DNA of 64,000 bases from Triticum aestivum. Its lineage: Eukaryota; Streptophyta; Magnoliopsida; Poales; Poaceae. Location: NCBI RefSeq assembly GCF_018294505.1, contig NC_057809.1, forward strand, positions 506,689,914-506,753,913. The letters run 5' to 3'. The first letter of the stretch is position 1; every line of letters begins with the position of its first letter. This document shows positions 33,509-47,900 of this stretch, one piece after another. The notes under the pieces are model-generated. The model made no database searches and was not told the origin of the DNA. It was given only the letters and a program-made list of their open reading frames with translations. The translations under genes were made by a program, and so were the position numbers.

Positions 33509-36500
33509 TGTCACATCCTAGCTAGTTCATGCATTTGAGTGTTGCATCATGTTAACTTTTCCAGAAATTTGAAATGGGGATGACAGAACCCCCAGCCCCG
33601 CTGAAAACAACTAGGCTTTACTAAAATCATTTTCAATGAACCTGAAAATGCCCTTCTAAAAAGTCCACCCTTTTGTCTTGGGTTAGAACCTCTGACAAAA
33701 TGGGTTCACAATTTTCTAGGTCATCACAAGATCATTGAATTAAATCATATGTAACTTGCATTTGGGAATTTAAATGCTAGTAAATATTTTAAATGTCCAA
33801 ATAATCCCAAACTGAAATGTTCCATGTTGGATATGTTCCATACAGTGAGCATGTGCAGTTTGGTGAATTTTGGAAATGCCTAGGTTTTTTTAGAAATGCC
33901 ACAAACTTGCAGAAATAAAAGAAAACAAAAAATAAAGGAAAAACAACTTACCTGGCCGCAACCCACCACCCAGCCCACCTGGCGGCCCAGCACTGTGCTG
34001 GCCCATGCCAGCCAACTGCTTCTTCCCCGCCAGGCAGGCAGGGAGGTGACGCCGGCGTGCGCGAGCTCGCCACGGCGCCACCTGCTTGCCGCTTCGCCTC
34101 TAGACATGCTGGTCAACCTCCACGTTGCCCCCTCGACCGCCTGGACACCCCCACATGCCCCCTGCCTCTCTCCCTCGCCCTCTCCTGCCATGGCCGACGC
34201 TGCCGCTGCCGCACCGCCGACGTAGACGCGCCCACCGTCGTCCCCGCGTCGCGCCACCGTGTCCAGAAGCGCCGCCGCCCTCCTCTCCGTCGAGAAGGCC
34301 GAGCCCCAAGCGCTCGCTTGCCCCGAAGCCACTGCAACGACCTCGCCCAACTCCACCACCGCCGGAGATCCCCTTCACCGTCACCGCCGCACCAGCTTGT
34401 CCCCAACCTCGCCGTCTGCTCCATCGTGATCGCTGTGAGCTCAGCCACCTCCCCATCCTTCCCGTTCTCTCTCTCGAGCACCATAGCGACCGCACGAAAC
34501 TTCACCGCACGTGCCGCCGCCGAGCTCGTCACCGACGACGCTCCGGCCAACCCACCTTGTACACTACACTCACCGCATCGCCAGAAACCCGTAGCACCAC
34601 CGCACGCCCCTTGCCGTGCCCCCTAGCGACGGGTTCGGCCTCGCTCGAACTCCGGCAGCCGCACAGCTCGTCGCCGGTGTTGTTTCCGGCGACCCCGAGC
34701 CCAACCACCACCACCACTCGACGCGGCTCACACCCCGCATCACGTAGACATGCTCCGCTGTCGTTTTGGTCGCCGAAGCACGAAACCCGCACTGCCCCGC
34801 TGCGTCTGGCCTCGCCGGTGGCTAAACGCCGGCGAGTTTGACTCCGCTGACCCAGTTTGACCTCGGGTGGGCCCAGTTTGACCCTCCTAGGGTCACTGAC
34901 ATGTGGGCCATGCCCCTGTTTAGTTTAGTGTTAGATTAGTTAACGCTAACCAATTTAGTTAATGGGTTGACTCACTGACATGTGGGCCCAGGCCCTAATT
35001 AACCTAGATTAGTGCTAACATAACACTAACTAACTCTGTTAGTTAGTTGTTACACTGACATGTGGGTCCCAGCCGTCAGTTTTGACCTGGGCTGGCGCCT
35101 TTGACCTGCTGACGTCACCCTGACGCAATGCTGACGCGGTAATTCAATTTCTGGAATTATTCTTATACAGGAAATTCCAGAAGTTGGTCTAAACTTCAAA
35201 AATCCATAGAAATTAATCTGTAACTCCAAATGCAAAGATTTATATATGAAAAATGATCAGAAAAATCCAATCTTTCCATCTGTAATGGTTTCATGCATAT
35301 CAGAACACTTTAACCTTGCTGTTTAAGTGAACAAGCTAATGCACTTATATGACTTAATATCATGAGTTCTCATTTCAATCTTTGAATAAAATGGACTCAA
35401 ACCAACCTGTTTTACAATGCATTAGCCAAGACACACCATATTTCCATGTCATAGCATGCATCATATTGTTGCATATTGCCATGTGATGATTGTGTTCCGT
35501 GGTGTCTTTCGTGGTAGGTTCTGCCTTCGAGGATACCTTCCAATATCCGACTAAAGGGCAGTACCCTACTACTACTCCATCAGGCAAGTAACCCCATTGA
35601 TCATTTTGATACAAACCCATATTCTTGCTTCTGCTCCCGTTTACTACATTAAGACAACGCGTTTCAAACTTCTATGTGTTGCGGTAGTTGAACCCACTTC
35701 CTCTGCATGACCTGTCATTGCCACAGTAACTAGATGAAACCCACTAGCATGTGTAGGAGTTGATTGAGCCATGTTTGTGTTTCCTACCATGCTATGCTTG
35801 CTATGCTTAGAGTCATGTCAGGTCTGGCTCATCGGGGTGATGAACTAGAGTGAATGGTTGTGTCGGTAATGAGAGTGAAGTGTTGAACATGATTTGGTAA
35901 AGGTATCGATGAGAGGCCATGTAGGAGTACATGGTGGGTTGTTTCATTGAGGTCGTCCTTAAGAACTGAGATCTATATGCATGATTTAAGATTCAGCTAC
36001 TACCACACATTGGGCCCTGAAATATGACCCGCTCGACTTACTGACCCCTCTCGTCCTCTGTCCAGGAGTTGCAAGTAGTTTCTGGTGTTTGTAGTTGCTG
36101 GAGGTCGTGCGCAGCGCTGACCTTAGGGGTGGGCTGTGATGCGGTAGGCTCATGGCCCGGTGTACCGAGTCGCCCGTTTGGTGTCTCGGGAACCCTGCAC
36201 ACATCGTTTGGGGCCGTTGAGGACACCCCGACCGGATTTCCTTGCGGATGGAACCCGAATAGGCGATAAACCTAGACTAGAGACTTGTGTGGTTAGTCAG
36301 GTTGTGGTCTACACCCACGTCGGCTTTCGGTTGAAGTCTGCCGAGCACATGTCGTGTGCAGACGCTAAGTGGTGGAAACATGTGTGACGAAGTACACCCC
36401 TGCAGGGTATAAAACTATTCAAATAGCCGCATCTGCGGTAAAGGACTACTTGGTCGCTTATGCAGTTCATAGACAAGTTAATGGTTACTACTAAAAGATT

Positions 36501-37665
36501 CAAGATAAGTGTGAGTACCGCGGATGGCCCTCTCGTAGGATGACGAGGGAGGATCCACGGTGGAGTATTGTGATGGTGATTAGTGGACTCGTGTGCGAGA
36601 ACTATTTTACAAGTGGTGTCTCATAGGATAGCTTAGCCAAGAGTCAAAGATAGCTTGCTGCAATAACCCCACTATCCTTCTTGAGAATGTTGCATGTATA
36701 GTAGGATCTGTTGTAAGACTTACTGAGTACCTTTGTACTCATGTTTGCTTAATTACTGTTGCAGAAGAGAACACCACCCCCTCCGACGGGTTTTATGTAG
36801 ATCTCGACATTGATGAGTGACTTGCCACCCAGGTGATGATTCCGAGCCATGAAGGGCCTATGTAGATAGACAGGCTTCGTCAAGCCCTCTTTCTTTCTAG
36901 TTGTCTGTACTCAGACAAGTTTGCTTCCGCGTGTGCTTGTATGTTTGTATGACTTGAGTGTCGGGTCATGTGACCCCTACCTGTATGAACATGTTATGTA
37001 TGGCTCTCCAGAGCCTTTAAATAAAGTACTTTGAGTTGTAGAGTTTTGTTGTGATGCCATGTTGTATTTACACATATCGAGCATATTGTGTGTATGATTG
37101 AAATGCTTGGTATGTGTGGGATCCAACAATCTAGTTGTTTATCCTTGGCAGCCTCTCTTATGGGGAAATGTAGTCTAGTGCTTCCATGAGCCATAGTAGT
37201 CCGCTACAGCCCGGTTCACCGGACTCCTGCTAGCCCAGCACTACTGCTCCGGAACACTTGACTGGCCAGCACGTGTTTCACTTTGTTCCTGTGTCTGTCC
37301 CTTCGAGAAAATGTCACGTGGTGACATCCGGAGTCCTGCCTAGCCTGCTACAGCCCGGGTTCCCGGAGTCCTGTTAGCCCAGTGCTACAGCCCGGATTCA
37401 CACGCTGCTCACCGACATGCTCGATGTTGATTCATGTATGCCTGTCCCCGTAAGTTTGTGCCGCTTTGGGTTCACGACTAGCCATGTCGGCCCGGGTTCT
37501 CTGTCATATGGATGCTAGCAACACTATCATATACGTGAGCCAAAAGGCGCAAACGGTCCCGGGCCATGGTAAGGCGACACCCGTGGGAGTACCGTGCGTG
37601 AGGCCACAAAGTGATATGAGGTGTTACAGGCTAGATCAGTGTGACTTAGAATCGGGGTCCTGACA
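33509..37665. mobile_element. E: solo long LTR (4,157 bp) in the gag of C, TSD CTTTC
   Basis: The ends are TGTCACATCC and GGTCCTGACA. CTTTC stands on both sides (33504-33508 and 37666-37670). With E and one CTTTC removed, the copia gag frame reads on (NFNVFLEKAKLKDDSSNYTV), which confirms the boundaries. There is no primer site, gag or pol inside. A GC-rich block (about 33950-34860) is followed by a TGACGTCA-like cluster near 35100, as in S1. Confidence 0.85.
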
Positions 37666-37670
37666 CTTTC

Positions 37671-38944
37671 AACTTAGCTTTCTCTAGGAACACATTAAAA
37701 TTCAACGGAACAACAACACGGACCATTTATCTACAACAACATAGACATGCAAAATACTATCAGGTACTAAGTTCATGATAAATTAAAGTTCAATTAATCA
37801 TATTACTTAAGAACTCCCACTTAGATAGACATCCCTCTAATCATCTAAGTGATCACATGATCCATATCAACTAAACGATGTCCGATCATCACGTGAGATG
37901 GAGTAGTTTTCAATGGTGAACATCACTATGTTGATCATATCTAATATATAATTCACGCTCGACCTTTCGGTCTCAGTGTTCTGAGGCCATATCTGCATAC
38001 GCTAGGCTCGTCAAGTTTAACCCAATTATTCTGCATGTGCAAAACTGGCTTGCATCTGTTGTATGTGAACGTAGAGCTTATCACACCCGATCATCATGTG
38101 ATGTCTCGGGACGACGAACTGTAGCAATGGTGCATACTCAGGGAGAACACTTGTACCTTGAAATTTAGTGAGAGATCATCTTATAATGCTACCGCCATAC
38201 TAAGAAAAATAAGATGCATAAAGGATAAACATCACATGCAATCAATATAAGTGATATGATATGGCCATCATCATCTGGTGCCTTTGATCTCCATCTCTAA
38301 AGCACCGTCATGATCACCAACGTCACCGGCTTGACACCTTGATCTCCATCGAAGCATCATTGTCGTCTCACCAACTATTGCTTCTACGACTATCACTACC
38401 GCTTAGTGATAAAGTAAAGCAATTACATGGTGATTGCATTTCATACAATAAAGCGACAACCATATGGCTCCTGCCAGTTGCCGATAACTGTTACAAAACA
38501 TGATCATCTCATACAACAATATATATCATCACGTCTTGACCATATCACATCACAGCAAGCCCTGCAAAAATAAGTTAGACGTCATCTACTTTGTTGTTGC
38601 AAGTTTTACATGGCTGCTACGGGCTTCTAGCAAGAACCGTTCTTACCTACGCATCAAAACCACAACGATTTTTCATCAAGTTTGTTGTTTTAACCTTCAA
38701 CAAGGACCGGGCGTAGTCACACTCGATTCAACTAAAGTTGGAGAAACCGAGACCCACTAGCCACATGTGTGCGAAGCACGGCGGTAGAACCAGTCTCATG
38801 AACGCGGTCATGTAATGTCGGTCTGGGCCGCTTCATCCAACAATACCGTCGAATCAAAGTATGAAATGCTGGTAAGCAGTATGACTATTATTGCCCACAA
38901 CTTTTTGTGTTCTACTCATGCATATAACATCTACGCATAGACCT
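37671..38944 (-). other. 5' leader and gag start of element C
   Basis: This lies between the primer site and the gag body. The first gag codons are at about 37671-37720 on the minus strand; the rest is untranslated leader without credible ORFs. Confidence 0.65.
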
Positions 38945-38957
38945 GGCTCGGATGCCA
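38945..38957 (-). other. Primer binding site of element C (initiator tRNA-Met type)
   Basis: On the minus strand TGGCATCCGAGCC begins one base after the LTR end CCCCAACA. It is a degenerate match to the TGGTATCAGAGC used by copia elements. Confidence 0.6.
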
Positions 38958-38958
38958 C

Positions 38959-40644
38959 TGTTGGGGAACGTAATATTTCAAAAAAATCCTACGATCACGC
39001 AATATCTATCTAGGAGAAGCATAGCAACGAGCGGGGAGAGTGTGTCTACGTACCCTCGCACACCGAAAGCGGAAGCATTAAGTAACGCGGTTGATGTAGT
39101 TGAACGTCTTTGCGATCCAACCGATCAACTACCGAACGCACACACCTCTGTGATCTGCACACATCCCTTTAACTCTAGATCCAGCTGAGGCTGAGGGAGA
39201 GTTTCGTCAGCACGACGGCGTGTTGACGGTGATGATGAAGTTAACGATGCAGGGCTTCGCCTAAGCACTACGACAATATGACCTAGGTGGAAATCTGTGG
39301 AGGGGGCACCACACACGGCTAAGAAATCAACTTGTGTGTCTATGGGGTGCACTCCTTCCCCGTATATAAGGGAGTGGAGGAGGGGGCCGACGGCCTCATA
39401 GGACGCGCCCCAAGGGGGGGACATACTCCTAGTAGGAGTAGGTTCCCCCCTTTCCTAGTCCAACTATGACGGGGGGAAGGGGAAGAGGGAGAGAAGGAAA
39501 GCCCCCCCCCCCCAATTCGGATTGTTCTTGGGGGCCGCATGCCTCCCACTTGGCCGCCTCCTCCTCTCTTCCACTAAAGCCCATGTAGGCCCAATAACCC
39601 CCTGGGAGGTTCCGGTAACCCCCCGGTACTCTGGTAAATACCCGATACACCTCGGAACCATTCCGGTGTCCGAATATAGTCATCCAATATATCAATATTT
39701 ATGTCTCGACCATTTTGAGACTCCTCGTCATGTCCGTGATCTCATCCGGGACACCGAACTACCTTCGGTACATCAAAACACATAAACTCATAATACCGAT
39801 CTCATCGAACGTTAAGCGTGTGGACCCTACGGGTTCCAGAACTATGTAGACATGGCCGAGACCCATCTCCGGTCAATAACCAATAGCGGAACCTGGATGC
39901 TCATATTGGTTCCTACATATTCTACGAAGATCTTTATCGGTCAAACCGCATAACGACATACGTTGTTCCCTTTGTCATCGGTATGTTACTTGCCCAAGAT
40001 TCGATCGTCGGTGTCATCATACCTAGTTTAATCTCGTTACCGGTAAGTCTCTTTACTCGCTCGTAATGCATCATCCCGTAACTAACTCATTAGTCACATT
40101 GCTTGCAAGGCTTATAGTGATGTGTATTACCGAGAGGGCCCAAAGATACCTATCCAGCAATCGGAGTGACAAATCCTAATCTCGATCTATGCCAACTTAA
40201 CAAACACCATCGGAGACACTTGTAGAGCATCTATATGATCACCCAGTTACGTTGTGACGTTTGATAGCACACTAAGTGTTCCACCGGTACTCGGGAGTTG
40301 CATAATCTCATAGTCATAGAAACGTGTATAAGTTATGAAGACAGCAATAGCAATAAACTAAACAATCATAGTGCTAAGCTAACGGATGGGTCAACAATCA
40401 CATCATTCTCTAATGATGTGATCCCGTTCATCAAATGACGACTCATGTCTATGGCTAGGAAACTTAACCATCTTTGATTAACGAGCTAGTCAAGTAGAGG
40501 CATACTAGTAACACTCTGTTTGTCTATGTATTCACACATGTACTTCCGGTTAATAAAATTCTAGCATGAATAATAAACATTTATCATGATATAAGGAAAT
40601 ATAAATAACAAATTTATTATTGTCGCTAGGGCATATTTCCTTCA
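38959..40644 (-). repeat. 5' LTR of element C (1,686 bp)
   Basis: In sense it runs from TGAAGGAAATATGCCC to GGAACGTTCCCCAACA-like ends. The part 39829-40644 is repeated at 51340-52156. The partner LTR is lost. Confidence 0.85.
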
Positions 40645-42213
40645 TCAGTCGCCCCTCGCATGTCTGTCAGAAGCCTTCTCCAACAGCGGCGGTGTAGTGT
40701 CAAAAACGGTGGCGGTGGCGCACGGCCACATTGTCCCTTGCACCGAGTAGCACGATGGCGTGTGCGGTGCTTGGTTCGCATCGGCGACAACATGTGTACA
40801 GTGGCGCCCCATGCAGGTCGAGAATGAGTAAAAAAATGAGGGACAAAATACAAGAGGACGGGAATGGGGTCGCCCTAGGTATTTCTAGGACACATTGTAT
40901 GTGGGGTCCACAGGGGATGCGTGATAACCAAGGGAGGCGAGCGATGCGAGCGACAAAATCAAATGGCTGAAAGGAAGTGGTTTCCTATTTATTGAATAAT
41001 TATATTGTATCAAGGATATATGAATATAACGAGCATGTACCCGACCTCTGCTTAACTATGATGTACAACCAAAAATGCACAAACTTAGGCAACACGTTGA
41101 CAAAGGGTACAATCACACAAAAACAAAGCAATTCCAAAGGAGGAGAGGGGAAAGGCGTGTATGAAGACTATGCTGCCACCCATAAGGGGTTAAAACTTTC
41201 TTGGACACCTGCTCCAAACACATACACAATGTTGTAAACAAATGTTGGTGTTCTTGTCATTGTAGAATAGACCATGAACGAAGCTAGTGTGTAGTGTGTA
41301 TATCGATAGATAATCTTGCAATGGAGATGAATTTTTACAATTAAAAATCATATCATTACTACATTGTTATAATGGCCAAATCTAGGTTGACGCTCTCACC
41401 CTTATGAGCACGCTAAACTTGCATGGTATACCATGAAGCCAGTGACCAAGCACATTCGCTACAATGTGTGGCATATAGAAGTTAAATGCAACTTGGATGA
41501 CTGACTATGTAGCGCGCAAATCTGCATTGCAAGCAAATATATTTTATTATCTCGTTACTTTGATAAAACAACATGTTTTTCTTCCATGCCAATTGCGATG
41601 AACGATGTTGTCCTTAGTTAGGATCACACATTGACGAAGGTACCAAAATAATCTTGATTTTTGATGATACTTTTGACTTCCAAATTGTTTATTTATTATA
41701 GTCAACGGAGAAAACCACTTTGAGCTAGATTCTAGTGAAATCCATCGTGCTCATGACTTATTTAACTATATCACTTTCGTTTCGAGCAATATGGTAAATG
41801 GTTGGATATTAACTCGGAGGGTGGCATTTCTCGCTCGCTTGTCCTCCCAAAAACGAATTCCCAAGCGATGTCCAGAAGGATGCCCAAGAAGAAAAACCAT
41901 TATGGTGGAGGCATGAGAGGGATTAGTCCACCCATGAGCTATGAACTCTCCTTTCCTCCTAGTCAATTGTGGACCCTTGGACCAAAGATTTGCATGACAC
42001 CATCATAATAGTCGCATGTAGATTTTTATGATAGTGTGACAACCTCGGGTTACCAGTGGACACTAGGCATGAGTTTTACACAGATTCGAGCCCTCACGCT
42101 AAAAGTAACAAATCATTTTCATGCTTATATGGGATTATACACAGAGGGGTTGCAATGGAAACGTACAAAGGAGTGTTAGGCGAGTTGGATGTCAAGTTGC
42201 CCTGTTTGGAGAT
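40645..42213. other. Unassigned spacer between elements C and B (first copy)
   Basis: Short ORFs only. No terminal repeats, coding motif or known MITE was seen. It was the original flank of C's 5' LTR and of B's 3' LTR. It is repeated at 52157-53724. Confidence 0.5.
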
Positions 42214-44928
42214 TGTAGCGACCCGACCTCAAATGGTCAGGTCTCTATGCTTCAGTGTCATCCCTGGATTGGTACTGCTGACACACAGAGTACTCGAAGG
42301 ATTTATAACAGAGTAGCAATCACACACTTATTACATCGAATGTCTCCAAAAGAGAACTTATTACAATAAATATGGCCTAAGGCCATCTAATACGATAACA
42401 GCGAAAGGCTTGGAAGATAAAGTGAGTCCATCAACTCCAACGACATAGCTGAGCAGCACGGCAACGACCTAGCGAACCTTACTCCTCGTCTGAAAAGTCT
42501 GCAACGTGATATGTTGCAGCCCAAAAACGGGTTAGCACATGGAATATGCTGGCAATGTAACACAGTAGAGCAATGAACAGAAATAATGCTATCACTATAT
42601 GCATATTTGGCTAGTGGAGGCTGTATGGTTATAATGTTTTTGCGAAAAGCCAAAATTTTCCTACAACAAAGGAATAAGTTTTATTTTAACTATCATGGTA
42701 GTTGAAACATCATTGAGAAGGTTCCTCCAACTCAATCCCAATTAAAGTAGTTCGTTGACCCAACAAATTAATTTAGAGTGATGAGATACAATAGGAAAAT
42801 CCAAGTACTAGATACTCAAGATGTCCATAACCGGGGACATGGCTAACCATGATTAGATTGTACACTCTACAGAGGTTTGTGCACTTTTCCCCACAAGACT
42901 CGAGCTCCTCCGTTGGATTTCTCGCACTACATGATGTTTGAGAAACGGATAACCGAGACACAGTCTTTCAGAAACATTTACTCTTTACTCTGGGTGGACA
43001 GTTACACCTACTTTCCCTCTATATCTGCTAGCCCACCACTGAAAGAGCTCACACAACTTACTTAACTATGCTAGAGCCCATAATGGCTTGTGGTTGCACA
43101 CGAAAGTTTCTAGCATGAATAATCTTAAGATCCCTTTGAGCCTGGGTGGCGGACCGTAGGATGATCACACGGGTACTCTGGGATATCCTAGGACAACACT
43201 GGATTCTCCAGGTTCCCAAACAAGCAATCCACCCAGATGTGTATTAAAATTGCCACCTTAAGTTGAACCATTAATTAACAATCTCACATCTGTCATGGAT
43301 ACACTCAAACCCAATCCACGTCTACGAGCATAGCATAGCAATATAAGCAACGTAGAGGTAACTCCCGAGGGTTTGATAATAAAACAGGTAATAGGTTCTA
43401 CCTCATCATCTACTTCCCAAACCCACAAGTTAATCACATCCTAATCATGCAGTGTTTGAGGATTGGAACTAATGCATAAAAACTGGGTAATAAAGGGGTA
43501 TGATCAAAGTGTTACTTGCCTTGCTGATGATCCGTGAAACCTAGAGACTCGTAGTAGCACGCTTCGCACTCCGGGTGTTCTATCGCAGACAAACAATAGC
43601 ATACATAAGCAATCAAACAAAGATGCACGGGTAAAACTCAAATAAGAAGATCTAACCAGAAAGTTCAACTTAAGAACTCCGGTTTGCAAAAAGAATCAAA
43701 TCAAACGGAGCAACGAAACACAAACTGCGAAAGAAACAAGATCTAATTACTAATCTGGACTAAAGTCAAATTTTACTGTACCAAAATCTTGTTCAATTTG
43801 GTTAAACGGAAAGAGGGCTTCGAGATGAAGATCTAGGCGCTTGAATCGCCTGATTCCGATAAACGAGCAAAAAGAAAAACTAAAACGAAAATCAGATCAG
43901 AAATCGTGATCGAAAATAATCGTGAAAAAACTGAGAAAAAGAAAAACGGACGAACAGGCTAACAAATGCACGTTTGTCTGTGACTAACGGGCGAAAACCG
44001 TTTGTTAAAACAAACGTACGGACGAACGTCCGCTGAATAAACTAAACCGAGGAAACCATCGAATCGGTCTAAAAAACGTAACTAGGGTTTTTTAAAAAAC
44101 CAACGGTTTTTACCTAAACCGGAAAAAAAACGAACGGCGAGATACGAACTCCGGCGCGGCTCCGGCGGCTTCCGGCGAGCGGGCGGCAGCGTGAGCGACG
44201 GCGGGGTGCAGCACGGGGCGGCAGAGGGCGGCAGGGGCTTGGCGGCGGCACAGCAGCAGGCGGCGTGCGGCGGCGGCGCGAGGCGGCAACTTGGGGCTCC
44301 AAGGGGGGCCCAGGTCCGGCTTTTAAAGGGGGAGGGGAGGCGGCTTGCGGCTCGGACTCCCTCGAGGAGTCCGGCTCGGAGACGACGGCGGCGCGGGGCT
44401 GGCTGGGCCGCGGCCCAGTTCGGTCCGGCGGGCTTCCTCTTTTTTTAACATATTCCACCGAAAAAAATCCTAGAAAAAAATAAAAAAATCTAAAAATACC
44501 AAAACAAATTTTCACCGTCTAAATAGAATATTTAGAACCAGGTGAACATTTTCTTGGCCTAAAATGCAATTTTTGAAAAATGCATATTTTTTTGCTATGC
44601 AAATAAAAGTAGCAATAAAATCCGAATAAAGTCAAAAGTTGATTTTAATATTTTTCCTCCAATATTTCGTTTATTTTGGAGAAGTCATATTATCTCCTTT
44701 CATATATTTTAATATGAAATATTTTCAGAGAAAAAAATAATAAAACAAATGATCCTTGTTTCGATATTTGATAAAATTCAAATATGAAAACCGTGAAATC
44801 CCCAACTCTCTCTGAGGGTCCTTGAGTTGCTTAGAATTTCGAGGATCGCGAAACAAAATGCAAATAAAATATGATATGCATGAATGACCTACGTATAACA
44901 TTCCAAATTGAAAATTTGGGATGTTACA
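42214..44928 (-). repeat. 3' LTR of element B (L1, 2,715 bp)
   Basis: In sense it begins TGTAACATCCCAAATTTT and ends GAGGTCGGGTCGCTACA. A GC-rich block is at about 44150-44440. It has partial copies at 50383-51345 (L2) and 53725-56423 (L3). Confidence 0.88.
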
Positions 44929-44945
44929 AACCTACCCCCCTTAAG
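44929..44945 (-). other. Polypurine tract of element B
   Basis: On the minus strand TTAAGGGGGGTAGGTT stands directly before the LTR start TGTAACATCC. Confidence 0.75.
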
Positions 44946-44970
44946 ATCAATCTAGCCCTCGAGATTCGGG

Positions 44971-47900
44971 TTAGCTAGGAAATAGGTGTGGGTGGTCTTT
45001 GCGGAGATCATCCTCTCGTTCCCAGGTGGCTTCATCCCCGGTATGGTGGCTCCACTGAACTTTGCAAAATTTGATAACCTTGATGTGAGTATCTCGGCTA
45101 GCAAACTCTAGAATCTTGACAGGCTTCTCCTCATACGTCAAATCACTGTTCAACTGAGTTGCTTCCAGGGGCACTGTATCTCTCAGAGGAATATCGGCTA
45201 TCTCCGCATGACACTTCTTCAACTGGGAAACATGAAACATATCATGTACTCCTGACAGTCCTTCGGATAACTCCAACTTGTAGGCAACTTCTCCCATGCG
45301 TTCCAAAACACGGTACGGTCCCACAAATCTCGGGGCTAATTTCCCCTTAACACCAAAACGTTTAACACCTCGAAGAGGTGATACTCGCAGATACGCTCTG
45401 TCTCCGATTTCATAGACTACCTCCTTGCGTTTTGAATCTGCATAACTCTTCTGTCAGGACTGAGCTACCTTCAGTCTATCTCGAATTAGTTTAACCTTCT
45501 CTTCTGATTCCTTAATCAAATCTGGTCCAAACAACTAGCGGTCTTCAAATTCATCCCACATCAACGGTGTTCGACATCTTCTCCCATACAATGCTTCGAA
45601 CGGTGCCATCTTCAAACTGGCCTGGTAGCTGTTATTGTATGAGAACTCTGCGTAGGGCAAATTATCGTCCCAACTAGATCCGTAGTCTAATGCACAAGCT
45701 CTCAACATGTCCTCCAGAATCTGATTGACTCTCTCAGTCTGTCCATCTATCTGCGGATGAAAAGTTGTACTAAACTCCAGTCTGGTACCCAAGGTCTGGT
45801 GCAACTGATGCCAAAATTTTGAAGTAAATTGCGTTCCTCTATCTGACACGATGGTCCTCGAAACTCCATGCAGACATACGATCCTAGTCATGTATATCTT
45901 GGCCAACTTCGCACTTGTATACGTGGTTTTTACGAGGATAAAGTGAGCCACTTTCGTCAAGCGGTCAACTACTACCCATATAGAATCATATCATGATTTG
46001 GTCCTGGACAATCCGGTGATAAAATCCATGCCAAGCTTATCCCACTTCCATTCATGTATTGGCGTAGGCTGTAGCAATCCTGTTGGCTTCTGATGTTCGG
46101 CCTTCACTCTCTGACATACATCACAGATGGCTACATACTCGGCAATATCCTTCTTCATATCAGTCCACCAGAAATTCTCCTTAAAATCCAAATACATCTT
46201 GGTGTTTCTGGGGTGTATCGAGTATGGCGGGTCATGAGCTCCCTGTAATACCAACTTCCTGATATCTGCATTATTGGGCACATATATACGGTCCTCAAAC
46301 CACAAGGTGTCGTGCTCATCCTCACGAAACCCTTTGGCTTTCCCTTCACTCATCTTCTCCTTTATCTCAGTGATATCTTTGTCATCCTTCTGAGCTTCTC
46401 GAATCTTTTCCAATAGTGTTGATTTAACCTCCAATGTTGCCAAAAACCCTTTAGGAACTATTTCCAATCGAAGTGCCCTAAGATCCTCGGCTAACTCCTT
46501 TGGCATCCCTCCGCTTACGAGGGTGTTGACATAACTCTTACGGCTCAAAGCATCTGCTACGATATTGGCATTTCCTGGATGATAATGCAGCTTCATATCA
46601 TAATCCTTTATGAGTTCTAACCATCTCCTCTGCCTGAGGTTCATCTCCTTCTGTGTGAAGATGTACTTCAAACTCTTGTGATCCGTGTATACATCGCAAC
46701 GGTTTCCGATGAGAAAATGTCTCCAAGTCTTCAACGCATGCACTACGGAAGCCAACTCCAAATCATGTGTGGCATAATTTAACTCATGCAGTTTCAGTTG
46801 TCGTGAGGCATACGAAACAACTCTTCCGTCCTGCATCAGTACTCCTCCAAGTCCTAAGCGAGAAGCATCGGAATACACTTGGAAGTCCTAAGTGAGAATC
46901 AGCACTGGGGCTGTAGTCAAATGTTTCTTCAACTCCTGGAAACTTGCTTCACATTCTTCAGTCCAATGGAATTTGGTGTCCTTCTTCAACAACGTCATCA
47001 TAGGATTCGCAATCTTAGAGAAATTTTCAATAAATCTTTGATAATATCCCGCAAGTCCAAGAAAACTGCGGATCTCTCCAACTGAGGTGGGTGACAACCA
47101 CTCAGTGACTGACTGAACCTTGGTTTGGTCCACTGCTATACCCTCTCCTGATATGACATGTCCAAGAAATCCAACTTCCTTCAACCAAAACTCACATTTG
47201 CTGAACTTGGCATACAACTGATGTTCCCTGAGCTTCTCGAGAACTAAACGTAAATGTTCCTTGTGCTCCTCTTCACTCTTCGAGTATACCAAGATATCAT
47301 CAATGAACACCACAACGAACTTATCCAAGAACTCCATGAACACCTTGTTCATCATACTCATGAAATAGGCAGGGGCTTTAGTTAATCCAAAAGACATGAT
47401 CGTATACTCATACAGCCCGTACCTTGTGGTGAAAGCTGTCTTAGGTATATCCTTCTCTCGAATCTTCAGCTGGTGATATCCTGATCGCAGATCGATCTTC
47501 GAAAACACTTTAGCTCCTGTCAACTGGTCAAATAAATCATTGATCATCGGCTGGGGGTACTTGTTCTTAATCATCACTTCATTCAATGCACGATAATCAA
47601 CAACCATTCTTAGAGACTTATCCTTCTTCTCAGCCAAAAGCACTGGGGCTCCCCATGGTGATGAACTCCTTCGAATATAACCTTTCTCCAACAACTCCTT
47701 AATCTGCTTCTTGATCTCTTATAGATCATTTGCGGGCATTCGGTAGGGTCTCTTTGATATTGGCCCGGTACCTGGCAATAGCTCTATCAAAAACTTGATG
47801 TCTCGATCCGGTGGCATGCCTGGTAACTCCTCTGGAAAAACATCTGGGTAATCCTTCACTACAGGCACTTCCTCCTGAACAACTCCCGTGAGGGTATTTA

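Larger units (their letters stand above)
17188..40644 (-). mobile_element. Element C: truncated copia retrotransposon of BARE/WIS/Angela type
   Basis: Read on the minus strand from the right: LTR 38959-40644, primer site, leader, gag, protease and integrase, ending at 17188. Two insertions lie inside it: E at 33509-37665 and D at 18258-32364. With these taken out, about 5.2 kb remain. Reverse transcriptase, RNase H and the 3' LTR are absent. The break joins the integrase end of C to the gag of element A, so a deletion removed the missing parts of both. The LTR ends (TGAAGGAAATATGCCC and GTTCCCCAACA in sense) are those of the abundant Triticeae copia group. Confidence 0.82.

Noticed and set aside
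33880..34841. Overlapping ORFs of 109-238 codons in solo LTR E
   Set aside because: Same situation as in S1: GC-rich block open in many frames, no motif.
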